Of a stretch of DNA of 64,000 nt, positions 52,302-60,425 are shown one piece after another. Position numbers and translations under genes: made by a program. Under the pieces are notes generated by a model. It made no database searches. It had not been told where the DNA came from and saw only the letters and a program-made list of their open reading frames with translations. Location of the stretch: NCBI RefSeq assembly GCF_014635865.1, contig NZ_BMDQ01000001.1, forward strand, positions 1,178,001 through 1,242,000, in the 5' to 3' direction. The stretch is from Winogradskyella haliclonae. GTDB taxonomy: Bacteria; Bacteroidota; Bacteroidia; Flavobacteriales; Flavobacteriaceae. Position 1 is the first letter of the stretch. Each line of letters starts with the position of its first letter.

Positions 52302-54593
52302 ATGAAGATTTTTAAACACGTTTTATTGGGACTTCTTTTTGTTTCAGCTGGTGCATTTGCACAAGAAACAGAGAAAGAAGAAAAGCCTCAAGGACACACT
52401 AACGAAAACAAATTCAAGCAGTTATACGATGAATTTGCAACGCCTAATATGTTCCGTACAGGTTCTGGAGCACCAGGTCCTGCTTACTATCAACAGCAAG
52501 CAGATTACAAAATGGACATCGAAATTGACGATGAAAAAGCAAGATTGTCTGGTTACGAAACCATTACTTACACCAACAATTCTCCCGATCCGTTAACTTA
52601 TCTTTGGGTTCAGTTAGACCAAAATATGCGTGCAAGAGACTCTAAAACACCATTAATTAATGGTAGTGGTTTTGGTCCAGCAACAACACCTGGTAGAGCA
52701 GCAGGGTCATACCTTAAAGAACGCTTTGATGGAGGCTTCAATATTCTAGAAGTTTCAGATACAAATGGTAAACCTTTACCACATACTATCAATAGAACGA
52801 TGATGCGTGTAGAGTTGCCAGTAACACTAAATAAAGGGGATAAGTTTTCATTCAATATTAAGTGGTGGTATAACATTAATGACCACGTTAAAGATGGTGG
52901 GCGTTCTGGTTATGAGTATTTTGAAGAAAACGATAACCGGATATACGTTATGGCACAATTCTACCCACGTATGGCTGTATATAATGATGTAGAAGGATGG
53001 CAAAATTCTCAATTCTGGGGACGTGATGAGTTTGCATTACCTTTTGGAAATTTTGATGTAAATATTACAGTGCCTGCAGATCATGTTTTAGATGGTACAG
53101 GTTATTTAACTAATAGAGAAGAAGTTTTCTCAAAGGAAATGATGAAGCGTTACAACAAGGCTAAGAAATCTTATGATGAGCCAGTTTTAATTGTAACGCA
53201 AGAGGAAGCTGAAAAAGCTGAAAAATCTAAAAGTAAAGACAAGAAGACTTGGAAGTTATCTGCACAAATGGTTCGTGATTTTGGTTTTGCAACATCGCGT
53301 AAATTTATTTGGGACATGATGGCGGTAAAGCTTGATACTAAAGAAGTCATGGCTGTATCAATGTACTCTAAAGAAGGTAATCCACTTTGGGGAGATTGGT
53401 CTACAAAAGTAGTGGCTAGTACACTAAAGAGTTACTCTCGTATGACATTTGATTATCCTTACCACAAGGCTATTTCTGCACATGCACCAATGGGTATGGA
53501 GTATCCAATGATATGTTACAATTTTGGTCGCCCAAATAAAGACGGTACGTACTCTGACCGTGTTAAGTTTGGTATGATGGGTGTTATTATTCATGAAGTT
53601 GGTCATAATTGGTTTCCAATGATTATCAATAGTGATGAGCGTCAATGGACATGGATGGATGAAGGCTTAAACACTTTTGTGCAGTATGTCGCTGAACAAG
53701 ATTTTGGTGAGTGGTATCCAGCTGCATTATCGCCAGGGCAAACAAAGTATCCTTCGCGACGTGGACCAGCAAAAAATATTGTAAGGTATATGGGCGGAAA
53801 TCAAGATTTTATAGCGCCTATTATGACAAAAGGGTTAAATACCTATCAATTTGGAAGCAATGCATACTCAAAGCCTGCTACTGGACTTAATATATTAAGA
53901 GAGACAATAATGGGGCGCGATTTGTTTGACTATTCGTTTAAAGAATATGCTAATCGTTGGAAGTTTAAGCACCCAACTCCAGAAGACTTTTTCAGAACAA
54001 TGGAAGATGCATCGGCTGTAGATTTAGATTGGTTTTGGAGAGGTTGGTTCTATACAACTGATTATACAGACATCTCTGTAAAAGAGGTAAAGAAGTTTGC
54101 AATAACAGCAAAACCTACTGAAGAAGGTAAAAAAATAGCAGAACGTTTTAATATGGATACTGCAGATTTATTATACTTTGTTGAAGAAGGAAAAGATGGT
54201 TATGATGAAGCCTTAAAAGCAGGAGATTTATCAGATTTACCAACTGTAAAAGAATTTGTTATGGATAATTTCACTCCAGAGCAACGCAAAGAAATGAAAT
54301 CCCCTAAGTACTTTTATCAAGTGACATACGAAAAGCCAGGCGGATTAGTAATGCCTTTAATAGTGGAGTATACCTATGCAGATGGAAGTAAAAAGAGAGA
54401 AACGTATCCTGCACAAATATGGAGGCTAAATGATAAATCTGCATCAAAGGCTATTGCTTCAGATAAAGAAATTGTATCTATTCAAGTTGATCCAGATTTA
54501 GAAACTGCTGATGTAGATACATCTAATAACTCATGGCCAAGAGAGGTGAAAGAAAGTGAGTTTAATAAGTTTAAGAAGAAAATCAAAGACTAA
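52302..54593 (+). CDS. M1-family metallopeptidase (aminopeptidase N-like)
   Basis: Exported zinc aminopeptidase. The 763 residues begin with a signal peptide (MKIFKHVLLGLLFVSAGAFA). The N-terminal beta domain (about 65-290) is followed by the catalytic domain with substrate motif SAHAPMGMEYPMICYNFG (GxMEN-like, about 391-408), zinc site GVIIHEVGHNWFPMIINSDE (about 427-446) and the downstream Glu in WTWMDEGLNTFVQYVAEQDF (about 449-468). The C-terminus lacks a T9SS domain, so it probably acts in the periplasm. Degradation of peptides for nutrition is the likely role. Confidence 0.93.
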   Translation: MKIFKHVLLGLLFVSAGAFAQETEKEEKPQGHTNENKFKQLYDEFATPNMFRTGSGAPGPAYYQQQADYKMDIEIDDEKARLSGYETITYTNNSPDPLTYLWVQLDQNMRARDSKTPLINGSGFGPATTPGRAAGSYLKERFDGGFNILEVSDTNGKPLPHTINRTMMRVELPVTLNKGDKFSFNIKWWYNINDHVKDGGRSGYEYFEENDNRIYVMAQFYPRMAVYNDVEGWQNSQFWGRDEFALPFGNFDVNITVPADHVLDGTGYLTNREEVFSKEMMKRYNKAKKSYDEPVLIVTQEEAEKAEKSKSKDKKTWKLSAQMVRDFGFATSRKFIWDMMAVKLDTKEVMAVSMYSKEGNPLWGDWSTKVVASTLKSYSRMTFDYPYHKAISAHAPMGMEYPMICYNFGRPNKDGTYSDRVKFGMMGVIIHEVGHNWFPMIINSDERQWTWMDEGLNTFVQYVAEQDFGEWYPAALSPGQTKYPSRRGPAKNIVRYMGGNQDFIAPIMTKGLNTYQFGSNAYSKPATGLNILRETIMGRDLFDYSFKEYANRWKFKHPTPEDFFRTMEDASAVDLDWFWRGWFYTTDYTDISVKEVKKFAITAKPTEEGKKIAERFNMDTADLLYFVEEGKDGYDEALKAGDLSDLPTVKEFVMDNFTPEQRKEMKSPKYFYQVTYEKPGGLVMPLIVEYTYADGSKKRETYPAQIWRLNDKSASKAIASDKEIVSIQVDPDLETADVDTSNNSWPREVKESEFNKFKKKIKD

Positions 54594-54612
54594 TTATAGT
54601 TATATGAATAAT

Positions 54613-54638
54613 AAAGCCGACTTTAACGAGTCGGCTTT
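54613..54638 (+). terminator. M1 peptidase terminator
   Basis: AAAGCCGACT (54613-54622) and AGTCGGCTTT (54629-54638) form a 10-bp stem with a 6-nt loop followed by TTTTTATT. It separates the peptidase from tatA. Confidence 0.9.
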
Positions 54639-54659
54639 TTTTATTAGATAAAGTCGCTC

Positions 54660-54667
54660 TATATTTG
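54660..54667 (+). promoter_or_regulatory. tatA: tatA promoter, -7 box
   Basis: TATATTTG matches TAnnTTTG and ends only four bases before the tatA ATG, so the mRNA would start at or just before the start codon. No ribosome-binding sequence fits between. No TTG partner is seen at normal distance. Confidence 0.5.
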
Positions 54668-54671
54668 CATT

Positions 54672-54962
54672 ATGTTTAGTCAACCTACATTATTATTTAT
54701 TGGAGGTACAGAAATCATCTTTATACTATTTATAGTAGTTATGGTTTTTGGAGCTGATAAAATTCCTGAAATAGCTCGTGGATTAGGAAAAGGTATGCGC
54801 ACACTTAAAGATGCAACCAATGATATAAAGCACGAAGTGACAAAAAGTGCAAAAGAGAACGGTATAATTGATACTGAAGTTACTCAGAGTATCAATGAAG
54901 AACTTAATAAGGTACGAGATGAGGTTGAAGACTTTGCGGGGTCAGTAAAACGCAAGCCTTAA
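54672..54962 (+). CDS. tatA: Sec-independent translocase TatA/Hcf106
   Basis: Pore-forming subunit of the twin-arginine pathway that moves folded proteins across the inner membrane. The 96 residues have a short N-terminus, one membrane helix (EIIFILFIVVMVFGADKIPE, about 14-33) and the amphipathic helix with PEIARGLGKGMRTLKDATND (about 32-51). The acidic and basic tail follows. The family cannot be split into TatA and TatB by eye. Its stop lies five bases from the convergent kynurenine operon. Confidence 0.93.
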   Translation: MFSQPTLLFIGGTEIIFILFIVVMVFGADKIPEIARGLGKGMRTLKDATNDIKHEVTKSAKENGIIDTEVTQSINEELNKVRDEVEDFAGSVKRKP

Positions 54963-54967
54963 ATCGA

Positions 54968-55609
54968 TTATTTTTTCCTGCTAATGGTTAACCCATCTCT
55001 AATGGGTAGAACAACCGTTTCAATTCTTGAATCGTTTTTAAGAAGTCTATTATAATCCAAAACTGCTTTTGTAGAGATGTCTTTTGGATTTAGTTTTTCA
55101 ACAACTTTTCCATGCCATAACACATTATCTGATAAGATAACGCCTCCGGGATTTAACTTGTCTATAATTAAATGAAAGTAATTGCTATAATTAGGTTTAT
55201 CTGCATCAATAAATACCAAATCAAAACTTACATTAATTTGTGGTATAATGTCTAATGCATTACCGACATGCTGAATGATTTGTTCTCCATAACCAGACTT
55301 ATCAAAATACCTTCTCTGAAAATCTTCTAGTTCTTCGTTAATATCAATAGTGTGTATTTTGCCTTCTCCTTGAAGGCCTTCAGCTAAACAAAGTGTGGCA
55401 TAACCAGTAAAAGTACCTAGTTCAAGAATGTTTTTTGGGTTAATTAATTTTGAAATCATACTCAAAACGCGACCTTGATACGGACCGCTAAGCATAATTG
55501 GCTGCAAGATTTTTTGATATGTTTCTCTTGTGAGTTGTTGAAGTAATTCTGGTTCAGTTTCAGAATGTGAAACAACATAATCATCTAACTTTTCAGGAAG
55601 AAAGTGCAT
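54968..55609 (-). CDS. O-methyltransferase (COMT-like), last gene of the kynurenine operon
   Basis: SAM-dependent methyltransferase of the caffeoyl-CoA/catechol O-methyltransferase family. The 213 residues show NILELGTFTGYATLCLAEGL (motif I, about 54-73), KIHTIDINEELEDFQRRYFD (about 83-102), LVFIDADKPNYSNYFHLI (metal-binding Asp, about 131-148) and GGVILSDNVLWHGKVVEK (about 155-172). The conserved Asp/Asn ligands for Mg2+ are present. It overlaps the ACMSD gene by one base, so it is translated with the kynurenine enzymes. A catechol-like or hydroxyaromatic intermediate such as 3-hydroxykynurenine or 3-hydroxyanthranilate is a plausible substrate by context only. Confidence 0.85.
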   Translation of the reverse strand: MHFLPEKLDDYVVSHSETEPELLQQLTRETYQKILQPIMLSGPYQGRVLSMISKLINPKNILELGTFTGYATLCLAEGLQGEGKIHTIDINEELEDFQRRYFDKSGYGEQIIQHVGNALDIIPQINVSFDLVFIDADKPNYSNYFHLIIDKLNPGGVILSDNVLWHGKVVEKLNPKDISTKAVLDYNRLLKNDSRIETVVLPIRDGLTISRKK

Positions 55610-56694
55610 TAACTTAAAATACGTTTAACGAGTTTGTCTTTTGCTTCAATATCATCTCCAAATAACCAACGTAACACATTGCATTCCCAGATTTCATCAT
55701 ATTCTGTTTGGTTAATAATATCTCTATCGATGGCTAAATCTAAAATTTTTCCAGGATACGAAGATTGGGCGTCACTTTCCATTTCGCCAAGAGGATATGG
55801 GTCATCTAAGCCCATAATAACCTGTTTAGCGCCTTGTCTTTCTATCATGAGTTTAAGAGAGTCAGTGTCATGCACCAAAGTATCAAAATAGATATTTGGA
55901 TGCCCAACAGCTTTTCTAGGATGATGTTTGCCTTCAAATAAATCTGGTCTGCCATCAAAGCCTTGAATGCGTCGTCCTAAATTCATCTGTGCTAGCTGAC
56001 CACCGTGAGCAAAGCATGTTCTAATATTAGGGAAGCGTTCCTGCATACCGTTTAAAGTATAGAAATGATATGCGTCGCCACATTGTGCGAGCATCCATAT
56101 AAGATGAAAACGCCAAGCAGTATTTTCTAGATTTATCATTTTGTCTCCATCATAAGGATGAATCTCTATCGCTAGTTTATACTTATCTGCAAGTTCAAAA
56201 ATAGGATCATTCTCTTTGTCAAAAACAGAACGCCATTGACCTATAGAATCCATAAAATGTGTTGGTAAACACAACACATTAAGCCCTAGCTCTTCAACAC
56301 AACGTTCAACCTCCCATAAAGCACCATGGATAAAACCAGGATGTACAACAAAGCCACATGTGAATTTTTTAGGATTATCATGCTGCACTCTTGCATTGAA
56401 ATCATTTTGGAAACGTAATGCTTTTTTCATTTCCTCTAAACGAAGACCATTTCCGTATAATTGAGAAAGGTTTAGTACAACAGCGTGGTCTAATCGATTT
56501 TTCTCCATCCAATCTAGTTTTTCATTTAAGAAAAAACTAGAATCTGTAACTGGACGTTTCCAGCCTTTTTGCAGCATGTATTTGCGCTCATCATCTACCC
56601 AAAAAATCTCTTTATCTTTCATAAACTGAGGAATCTCCTCAGGATAGGGAAGTAGGTGAGAATGGCCGTTAATTCTTAGTTTACGTTTAGTCAT
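55609..56694 (-). CDS. 2-Amino-3-carboxymuconate-6-semialdehyde decarboxylase
   Basis: Zinc amidohydrolase-fold enzyme that decarboxylates ACMS to 2-aminomuconate semialdehyde, diverting carbon away from quinolinate and NAD. The 361 residues hold all family metal and active-site residues in order: His11 and His13 (INGHSHLLPY), His179 (IEIHPYDG), His230 (CFAHGGQL) and Asp297 (MGLDDPYPLG), spaced almost exactly as in the Pseudomonas enzyme. The start overlaps the HAAO stop by eight bases. Together with the downstream dehydrogenase and deaminase it makes the operon catabolic. Confidence 0.94.
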   Translation of the reverse strand: MTKRKLRINGHSHLLPYPEEIPQFMKDKEIFWVDDERKYMLQKGWKRPVTDSSFFLNEKLDWMEKNRLDHAVVLNLSQLYGNGLRLEEMKKALRFQNDFNARVQHDNPKKFTCGFVVHPGFIHGALWEVERCVEELGLNVLCLPTHFMDSIGQWRSVFDKENDPIFELADKYKLAIEIHPYDGDKMINLENTAWRFHLIWMLAQCGDAYHFYTLNGMQERFPNIRTCFAHGGQLAQMNLGRRIQGFDGRPDLFEGKHHPRKAVGHPNIYFDTLVHDTDSLKLMIERQGAKQVIMGLDDPYPLGEMESDAQSSYPGKILDLAIDRDIINQTEYDEIWECNVLRWLFGDDIEAKDKLVKRILS

Positions 56695-57223
56695 CTAACT
56701 TTACTTTCTTTGGAGCTTGCATTACAGCGCTACAATTTGGACATGTGCGTTTCTCAGCATCACCATAATATTTATCAAAGATTTTTGGCATGTCAGTTTC
56801 AATATTATCTACTGTAAAATCTTCCTCATATAACTTTGTGGTACAGTTTTCACAAAACCACAATAGTGCATCTTGTACACCTTTTTCTCGAGGGTATTCT
56901 ATAACTAAACCAACAGTATTGGCACCACGCTGAGGCGAGTGTGGCACTTTTGGAGGTAACAGAAAAATATCACCTTCCTTAATATGAATATCTTTTGGTG
57001 TGCCTTTATCTATAACTTTGAGAACTATATCACCTTCAACCTGATAGAAAAATTCGGGTGTTTCGTTGTAGTGATAATCTTTTCTACTATTTGGTCCACC
57101 GACAACCATAACAATATAGTCACCATCTTTCCAAACGACCTTATTGCCAACAGGAGGCTTAAGCAAATGACGATGTTCTTCAATCCATGCTTTGAAATTT
57201 ACTGGAGGATATAGCTTACTCAT
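56687..57223 (-). CDS. 3-Hydroxyanthranilate 3,4-dioxygenase
   Basis: Iron dioxygenase that opens the ring of 3-hydroxyanthranilate to give ACMS. The 178 residues form one cupin: Arg47, His51 and Glu57 (SRKDYHYNETPEFFYQ), His95 (KVPHSPQR), Arg99 and Glu109. The C-terminal second iron site typical of the bacterial form is intact, Cys124, Cys127, Cys161 and Cys164 (CENC and CPNC). These positions match the Cupriavidus enzyme to within a residue. It is 30 bases downstream of the SDR gene and overlaps the ACMSD gene. Confidence 0.96.
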   Translation of the reverse strand: MSKLYPPVNFKAWIEEHRHLLKPPVGNKVVWKDGDYIVMVVGGPNSRKDYHYNETPEFFYQVEGDIVLKVIDKGTPKDIHIKEGDIFLLPPKVPHSPQRGANTVGLVIEYPREKGVQDALLWFCENCTTKLYEEDFTVDNIETDMPKIFDKYYGDAEKRTCPNCSAVMQAPKKVKLDD

Positions 57224-57253
57224 CTTGTTTAGGTTTATTGTTTAGTTATAAAG

Positions 57254-58036
57254 TTACAAACTTTTAGTTCTACCACCATCAACCGGAAGATTAATTCCGT
57301 TAATATATGAAGCACGTTCACTTGCTAAAAATGTAATAGCATGAGCAGTCTCTTCGGGCTTTGCGAAGCGTTTTGCTGGTACAGCATTTTGCATTGCTAA
57401 CGCAGCAGCATCTTCTGTTTGACCAGTTTTTGACGCTTTATTTTTTATAATTTGAGATAAACGCTCAGTAGATGTAGCTCCAGGTAAAACATTATTCACA
57501 GTAATGCCAAACTGTCCAAGTTCATTGGCCAGAGTTTTACTCCAATTAGCGACTGCGCCTCTAATTGTATTACTAACACCTAGTCCGTCTAAAGGTTGTT
57601 TTACAGAAGTAGAAATCACATTAATAATGCGGCCATATTTTTCACTTTTCATAAAAGGAACAAGGGTTTGGGCCAATATATGATTGCACTTTAAATGTTG
57701 GGTAAATGCATTCTGAAATTCACCTAAGTCAGCAGAAAAAACTGGCCCGCCTGCAGGGCCACCAGTATTATTTATGAGTATATGAAACCCATGATGTGTT
57801 TCAACATAATTTGAAACTTTAGTCTTTAGGTCTTCAGGATTTGAAAAATCTGCAACGATGTAACTGTGATTTCTGTGCGAAGGTAGTTCGGTTAAAACAG
57901 TTTTTAGTTTGTCTTCATTTCTTGCAATTAATGTTACATTTACACCTTCTTCAGCTAAAGCTAAAGCTGTTGCTTTACCTATACCTTGTGTACTACCACA
58001 AACGAGTGCGTTTTTATTATTGAGTTCTAAGTTCAT
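57254..58036 (-). CDS. SDR-family oxidoreductase within the kynurenine operon
   Basis: NAD(P)-dependent short-chain dehydrogenase/reductase. From the ATG at 58036 it is 260 residues; a longer frame upstream lies inside the previous gene and is unlikely. Motifs: cofactor loop ALVCGSTQGIGKATALALAE (about 9-28), NNTGGPAGGPVF (about 84-95, NNAG variant), catalytic Ser in INVISTSVKQPLDG, and the YxxxK region replaced by a less standard stretch (GVSNTIRGAVANWSKTLANE), in which the usual Tyr is Asn or Thr and Lys is Arg. The product ends GGRTKSL. Substrate unknown. Operon position suggests a role in kynurenine breakdown. Confidence 0.8.
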   Translation of the reverse strand: MNLELNNKNALVCGSTQGIGKATALALAEEGVNVTLIARNEDKLKTVLTELPSHRNHSYIVADFSNPEDLKTKVSNYVETHHGFHILINNTGGPAGGPVFSADLGEFQNAFTQHLKCNHILAQTLVPFMKSEKYGRIINVISTSVKQPLDGLGVSNTIRGAVANWSKTLANELGQFGITVNNVLPGATSTERLSQIIKNKASKTGQTEDAAALAMQNAVPAKRFAKPEETAHAITFLASERASYINGINLPVDGGRTKSL

Positions 58037-58040
58037 TCTT

Positions 58041-58565
58041 TTAATTAACAAATTTAAAACTGCCCAACATTTTATTTGCCGATTCTTTGTAAGTATCAAA
58101 TTCAGCCGTAGAACTAGAGAATGTAAGTGCATACCCTGTTCCGCCTCTCACAAAAATAACTTGTTTAAATTTTAAAATCATGTTATTGCCAAAGTCTGCA
58201 GACCATATGATTTCTTGACAATCTATACCATTTAGTGTTTTAGATTCGTTAGAAATAATCTTAGCTGTAGGGATTTGAATAGCAACTTGATCTAAAGATA
58301 TTTTTGCATAATCTGCAGCTGTAAGTTCTTGCCCTTGAAGAGACTCTGTCGATAGATTTATATTTTCCCTGAATTTGTCATTAGCTTGGGTTGATTCATC
58401 TGAAAGAATCATAAATTGTATGGAAGGTTGTATTTTTTGTTCACTTATTTCCCATGCAGTATTATACTCTATGGTATAATTGTCTTTTGTGAATGTTTTC
58501 ATCTCCTGCGCGAATGTAAAAGTCATTGCAAAAGATAATCCTAGAGTAAGTATTCTCGTTTTCAT
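58041..58565 (-). CDS. Small exported protein inside the kynurenine operon, unknown function
   Basis: A 174-residue protein with a signal peptide (MKTRILTLGLSFAMTFTFAQ) and then a single beta-rich domain similar to the PsbP/DUF1795-like fold: YTIEYNTAWEISEQKIQPSI (about 30-49), FRENINLSTESLQGQELTAA (about 64-83) and GTGYALTFSSSTAEFDTYKE (about 138-157). Only two Cys appear (one in the signal region is absent; IDCQEI at about 114). It starts 12 bases after the aldehyde dehydrogenase and ends four bases before the SDR, so it is co-transcribed with soluble catabolic enzymes, although it is itself exported. Confidence 0.7.
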   Translation of the reverse strand: MKTRILTLGLSFAMTFTFAQEMKTFTKDNYTIEYNTAWEISEQKIQPSIQFMILSDESTQANDKFRENINLSTESLQGQELTAADYAKISLDQVAIQIPTAKIISNESKTLNGIDCQEIIWSADFGNNMILKFKQVIFVRGGTGYALTFSSSTAEFDTYKESANKMLGSFKFVN

Positions 58566-58577
58566 AATTTATTGTTT

Positions 58578-60017
58578 TTAATATTTAATACATATATTTT
58601 TTGGTTCAGTAAAAAAACGAAGTGCTTCAAAGCCACCTTCGCGGCCAATGCCACTGGCTTTTACACCTCCAAAAGGAGTGCGTAAGTCTCGCATCATCCA
58701 GGTATTTATCCAAACGATTCCGGCCTGCAATTGATTACTAATACGCATGGTACGTTTTATGTCATTTGTCCACAGTGTTGCCGATAATCCATATTTTACT
58801 TTGTTTGCCATTTGCAGGACGTCATCTTCAGTATTAAAAGGCATGATTGTTACAATTGGTCCAAAAATTTCTTCTTGGTTAACACGGCATTCGTCATCTG
58901 GGACTTCAATTACTGTTGGTTCTAAATAATAGCCATCTTCATAACCTTTGATAATCAAATCATTACCACCACAAAGAATTGTTCCGTGCTCTTCTTTCGC
59001 GATATTAATATACGCTTTTACTTTTTCGAGATGAGATTTTGATACTAAAGCACCAATATTAGTAGAAGTTTTAGACGGATGACCAACTTTAAGTGCTTTT
59101 ACTTTTGCTACAAAATCAATTTTGAATTTTTCATATATAGACGCTTCTACAAAAATGCGACTTCCGCATAAGCATATTTGCCCTTGATTAGCAAATGATG
59201 ACCTTACGGTAGTATTTAGCATATCTTCATAATCGCAATCTGCAAATATGATGTTCGGATTTTTTCCGCCTAATTCTAAAGATAGCTTTTTAAACATCGG
59301 TGCAGCGACCTTGGCAATATGTGCACCTGTTGCTGTGCCACCTGTAAAACTTATAGCTTTTATGTCTGGATGTTCTACAATGGTTTGACCAGTTGTAGTA
59401 CCTAAACCGTGGACAATATTTAATACGCCTTTTGGTAGGCCAGCTTCATTGCAAATTTCACCTAACAAATATGCTGTCATTGGTGTGACTTCGCTCGGTT
59501 TGGCAACCACGCAATTTCCTGCGGCTAGAGCAGGCGCAATTTTCCATGTAAAGAGATAGAGTGGCAAATTCCAAGGACTAATACAACCCACAACGCCAAT
59601 AGGTTGACGCAAGGTGTAATTGATTGCTTGCTGTCCAACAGATTCATGGCTTTCGCTTGCAAATTGAGTGATAGCATTCCCAAAAAAACGAAAGTTACTT
59701 GCAGCTCTTGGAATGTCTACGGCTTTGGCTAAGCTAATTGGCTTACCATTATCTTTACTTTCTGCTTCAGCAAAACGGTCTAGATTAATTTCTAATAATT
59801 CTGAAATTTTAATTAATATTCTACTTCGCTCTTCCAGAGTGGTTTGAGACCAAATTGGAAATGCAGATTTTGCTGCGATATAGGCGTTTTCTACATCGTC
59901 TTTTGAAGAGTTTGGGATTTGCCCATAGACGTCTCCGTTTGATGGATTGTAATTGTCTATCCACTCATTTTGAAGTGGATTATGAAACTTTCCGTTGATG
60001 TAGTTTTGGATGTTCAT
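58578..60017 (-). CDS. Aldehyde dehydrogenase, probably 2-aminomuconate semialdehyde dehydrogenase
   Basis: NAD-dependent oxidation of 2-aminomuconate semialdehyde to 2-aminomuconate. The 479 residues have the ALDH fold: GVVGCISPWNLPLYLFTWKI (about 137-156), ISFTGGTATGAHIAKVAA (about 219-236), the catalytic Glu in LSLELGGKNPNIIF (about 243-256), the catalytic Cys in ANQGQICLCGSRIFVEA (about 277-293) and EEIFGPIVTIMPF (about 377-389). Specificity is assigned from the operon (between kmo/deaminase and ACMSD genes) and from the LCG after the Cys typical of hydroxymuconic/aminomuconic semialdehyde dehydrogenases. Overlaps the deaminase gene by one base. Confidence 0.88.
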   Translation of the reverse strand: MNIQNYINGKFHNPLQNEWIDNYNPSNGDVYGQIPNSSKDDVENAYIAAKSAFPIWSQTTLEERSRILIKISELLEINLDRFAEAESKDNGKPISLAKAVDIPRAASNFRFFGNAITQFASESHESVGQQAINYTLRQPIGVVGCISPWNLPLYLFTWKIAPALAAGNCVVAKPSEVTPMTAYLLGEICNEAGLPKGVLNIVHGLGTTTGQTIVEHPDIKAISFTGGTATGAHIAKVAAPMFKKLSLELGGKNPNIIFADCDYEDMLNTTVRSSFANQGQICLCGSRIFVEASIYEKFKIDFVAKVKALKVGHPSKTSTNIGALVSKSHLEKVKAYINIAKEEHGTILCGGNDLIIKGYEDGYYLEPTVIEVPDDECRVNQEEIFGPIVTIMPFNTEDDVLQMANKVKYGLSATLWTNDIKRTMRISNQLQAGIVWINTWMMRDLRTPFGGVKASGIGREGGFEALRFFTEPKNICIKY

Positions 60018-60421
60018 TATAGTTTTTTATAAGCCATCACCTTAATTTCAACCACCAAATCTGGGTGAGGTAGTTGATGTACAGCGACAGTTGTACGTGT
60101 TGGTCCAGTGTCTTTGTCAAAGAATTCAGCATAGGCTTTGTTATAATCTGCAAAGTCATTCATATTTACTAAGAAAGACGTCACATCAACGACGTCTATT
60201 AAACTTGCGCCTTCTTTAGCCAAGTTACGCTCAATATTTTTTAAAACTTCCTGAGTTTGGGTATAAGCGTTTAACTTTTTTGTTCCCATCTCGTCAATAA
60301 TGTCAACACCAGCAATGGTATTATCTGGGCGACGAGAGCTAGTACCAGATACAAATATAAAATCGCCTACACGTTTTGTGTGCGGATATGCGCCTCTTGG
60401 TGTTACTGTTTTTTCACTCAT
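60017..60421 (-). CDS. RidA-family protein, probably 2-aminomuconate deaminase
   Basis: Small trimeric RidA/YjgF-fold enzyme that should hydrolyse 2-aminomuconate to 4-oxalocrotonate and ammonia. The 134 residues show [20 protein letters not shown] (about 7-26), [20 protein letters not shown] (about 87-106), [13 protein letters not shown] (the RidA Arg, about 111-123) and [11 protein letters not shown] (Glu). The choice over generic RidA imine deaminase rests on its place in the kynurenine operon and the bacterial AmnD-type length. It begins four bases after kmo ends. Confidence 0.85.
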   Translation of the reverse strand: MSEKTVTPRGAYPHTKRVGDFIFVSGTSSRRPDNTIAGVDIIDEMGTKKLNAYTQTQEVLKNIERNLAKEGASLIDVVDVTSFLVNMNDFADYNKAYAEFFDKDTGPTRTTVAVHQLPHPDLVVEIKVMAYKKL

Positions 60422-60425
60422 AAGC

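Noticed and set aside
57841..58175. Plus-strand frames opposite the SDR and small exported protein genes
   Set aside because: Leu/Phe-rich antisense shadows; the region is fully explained by the minus-strand operon.
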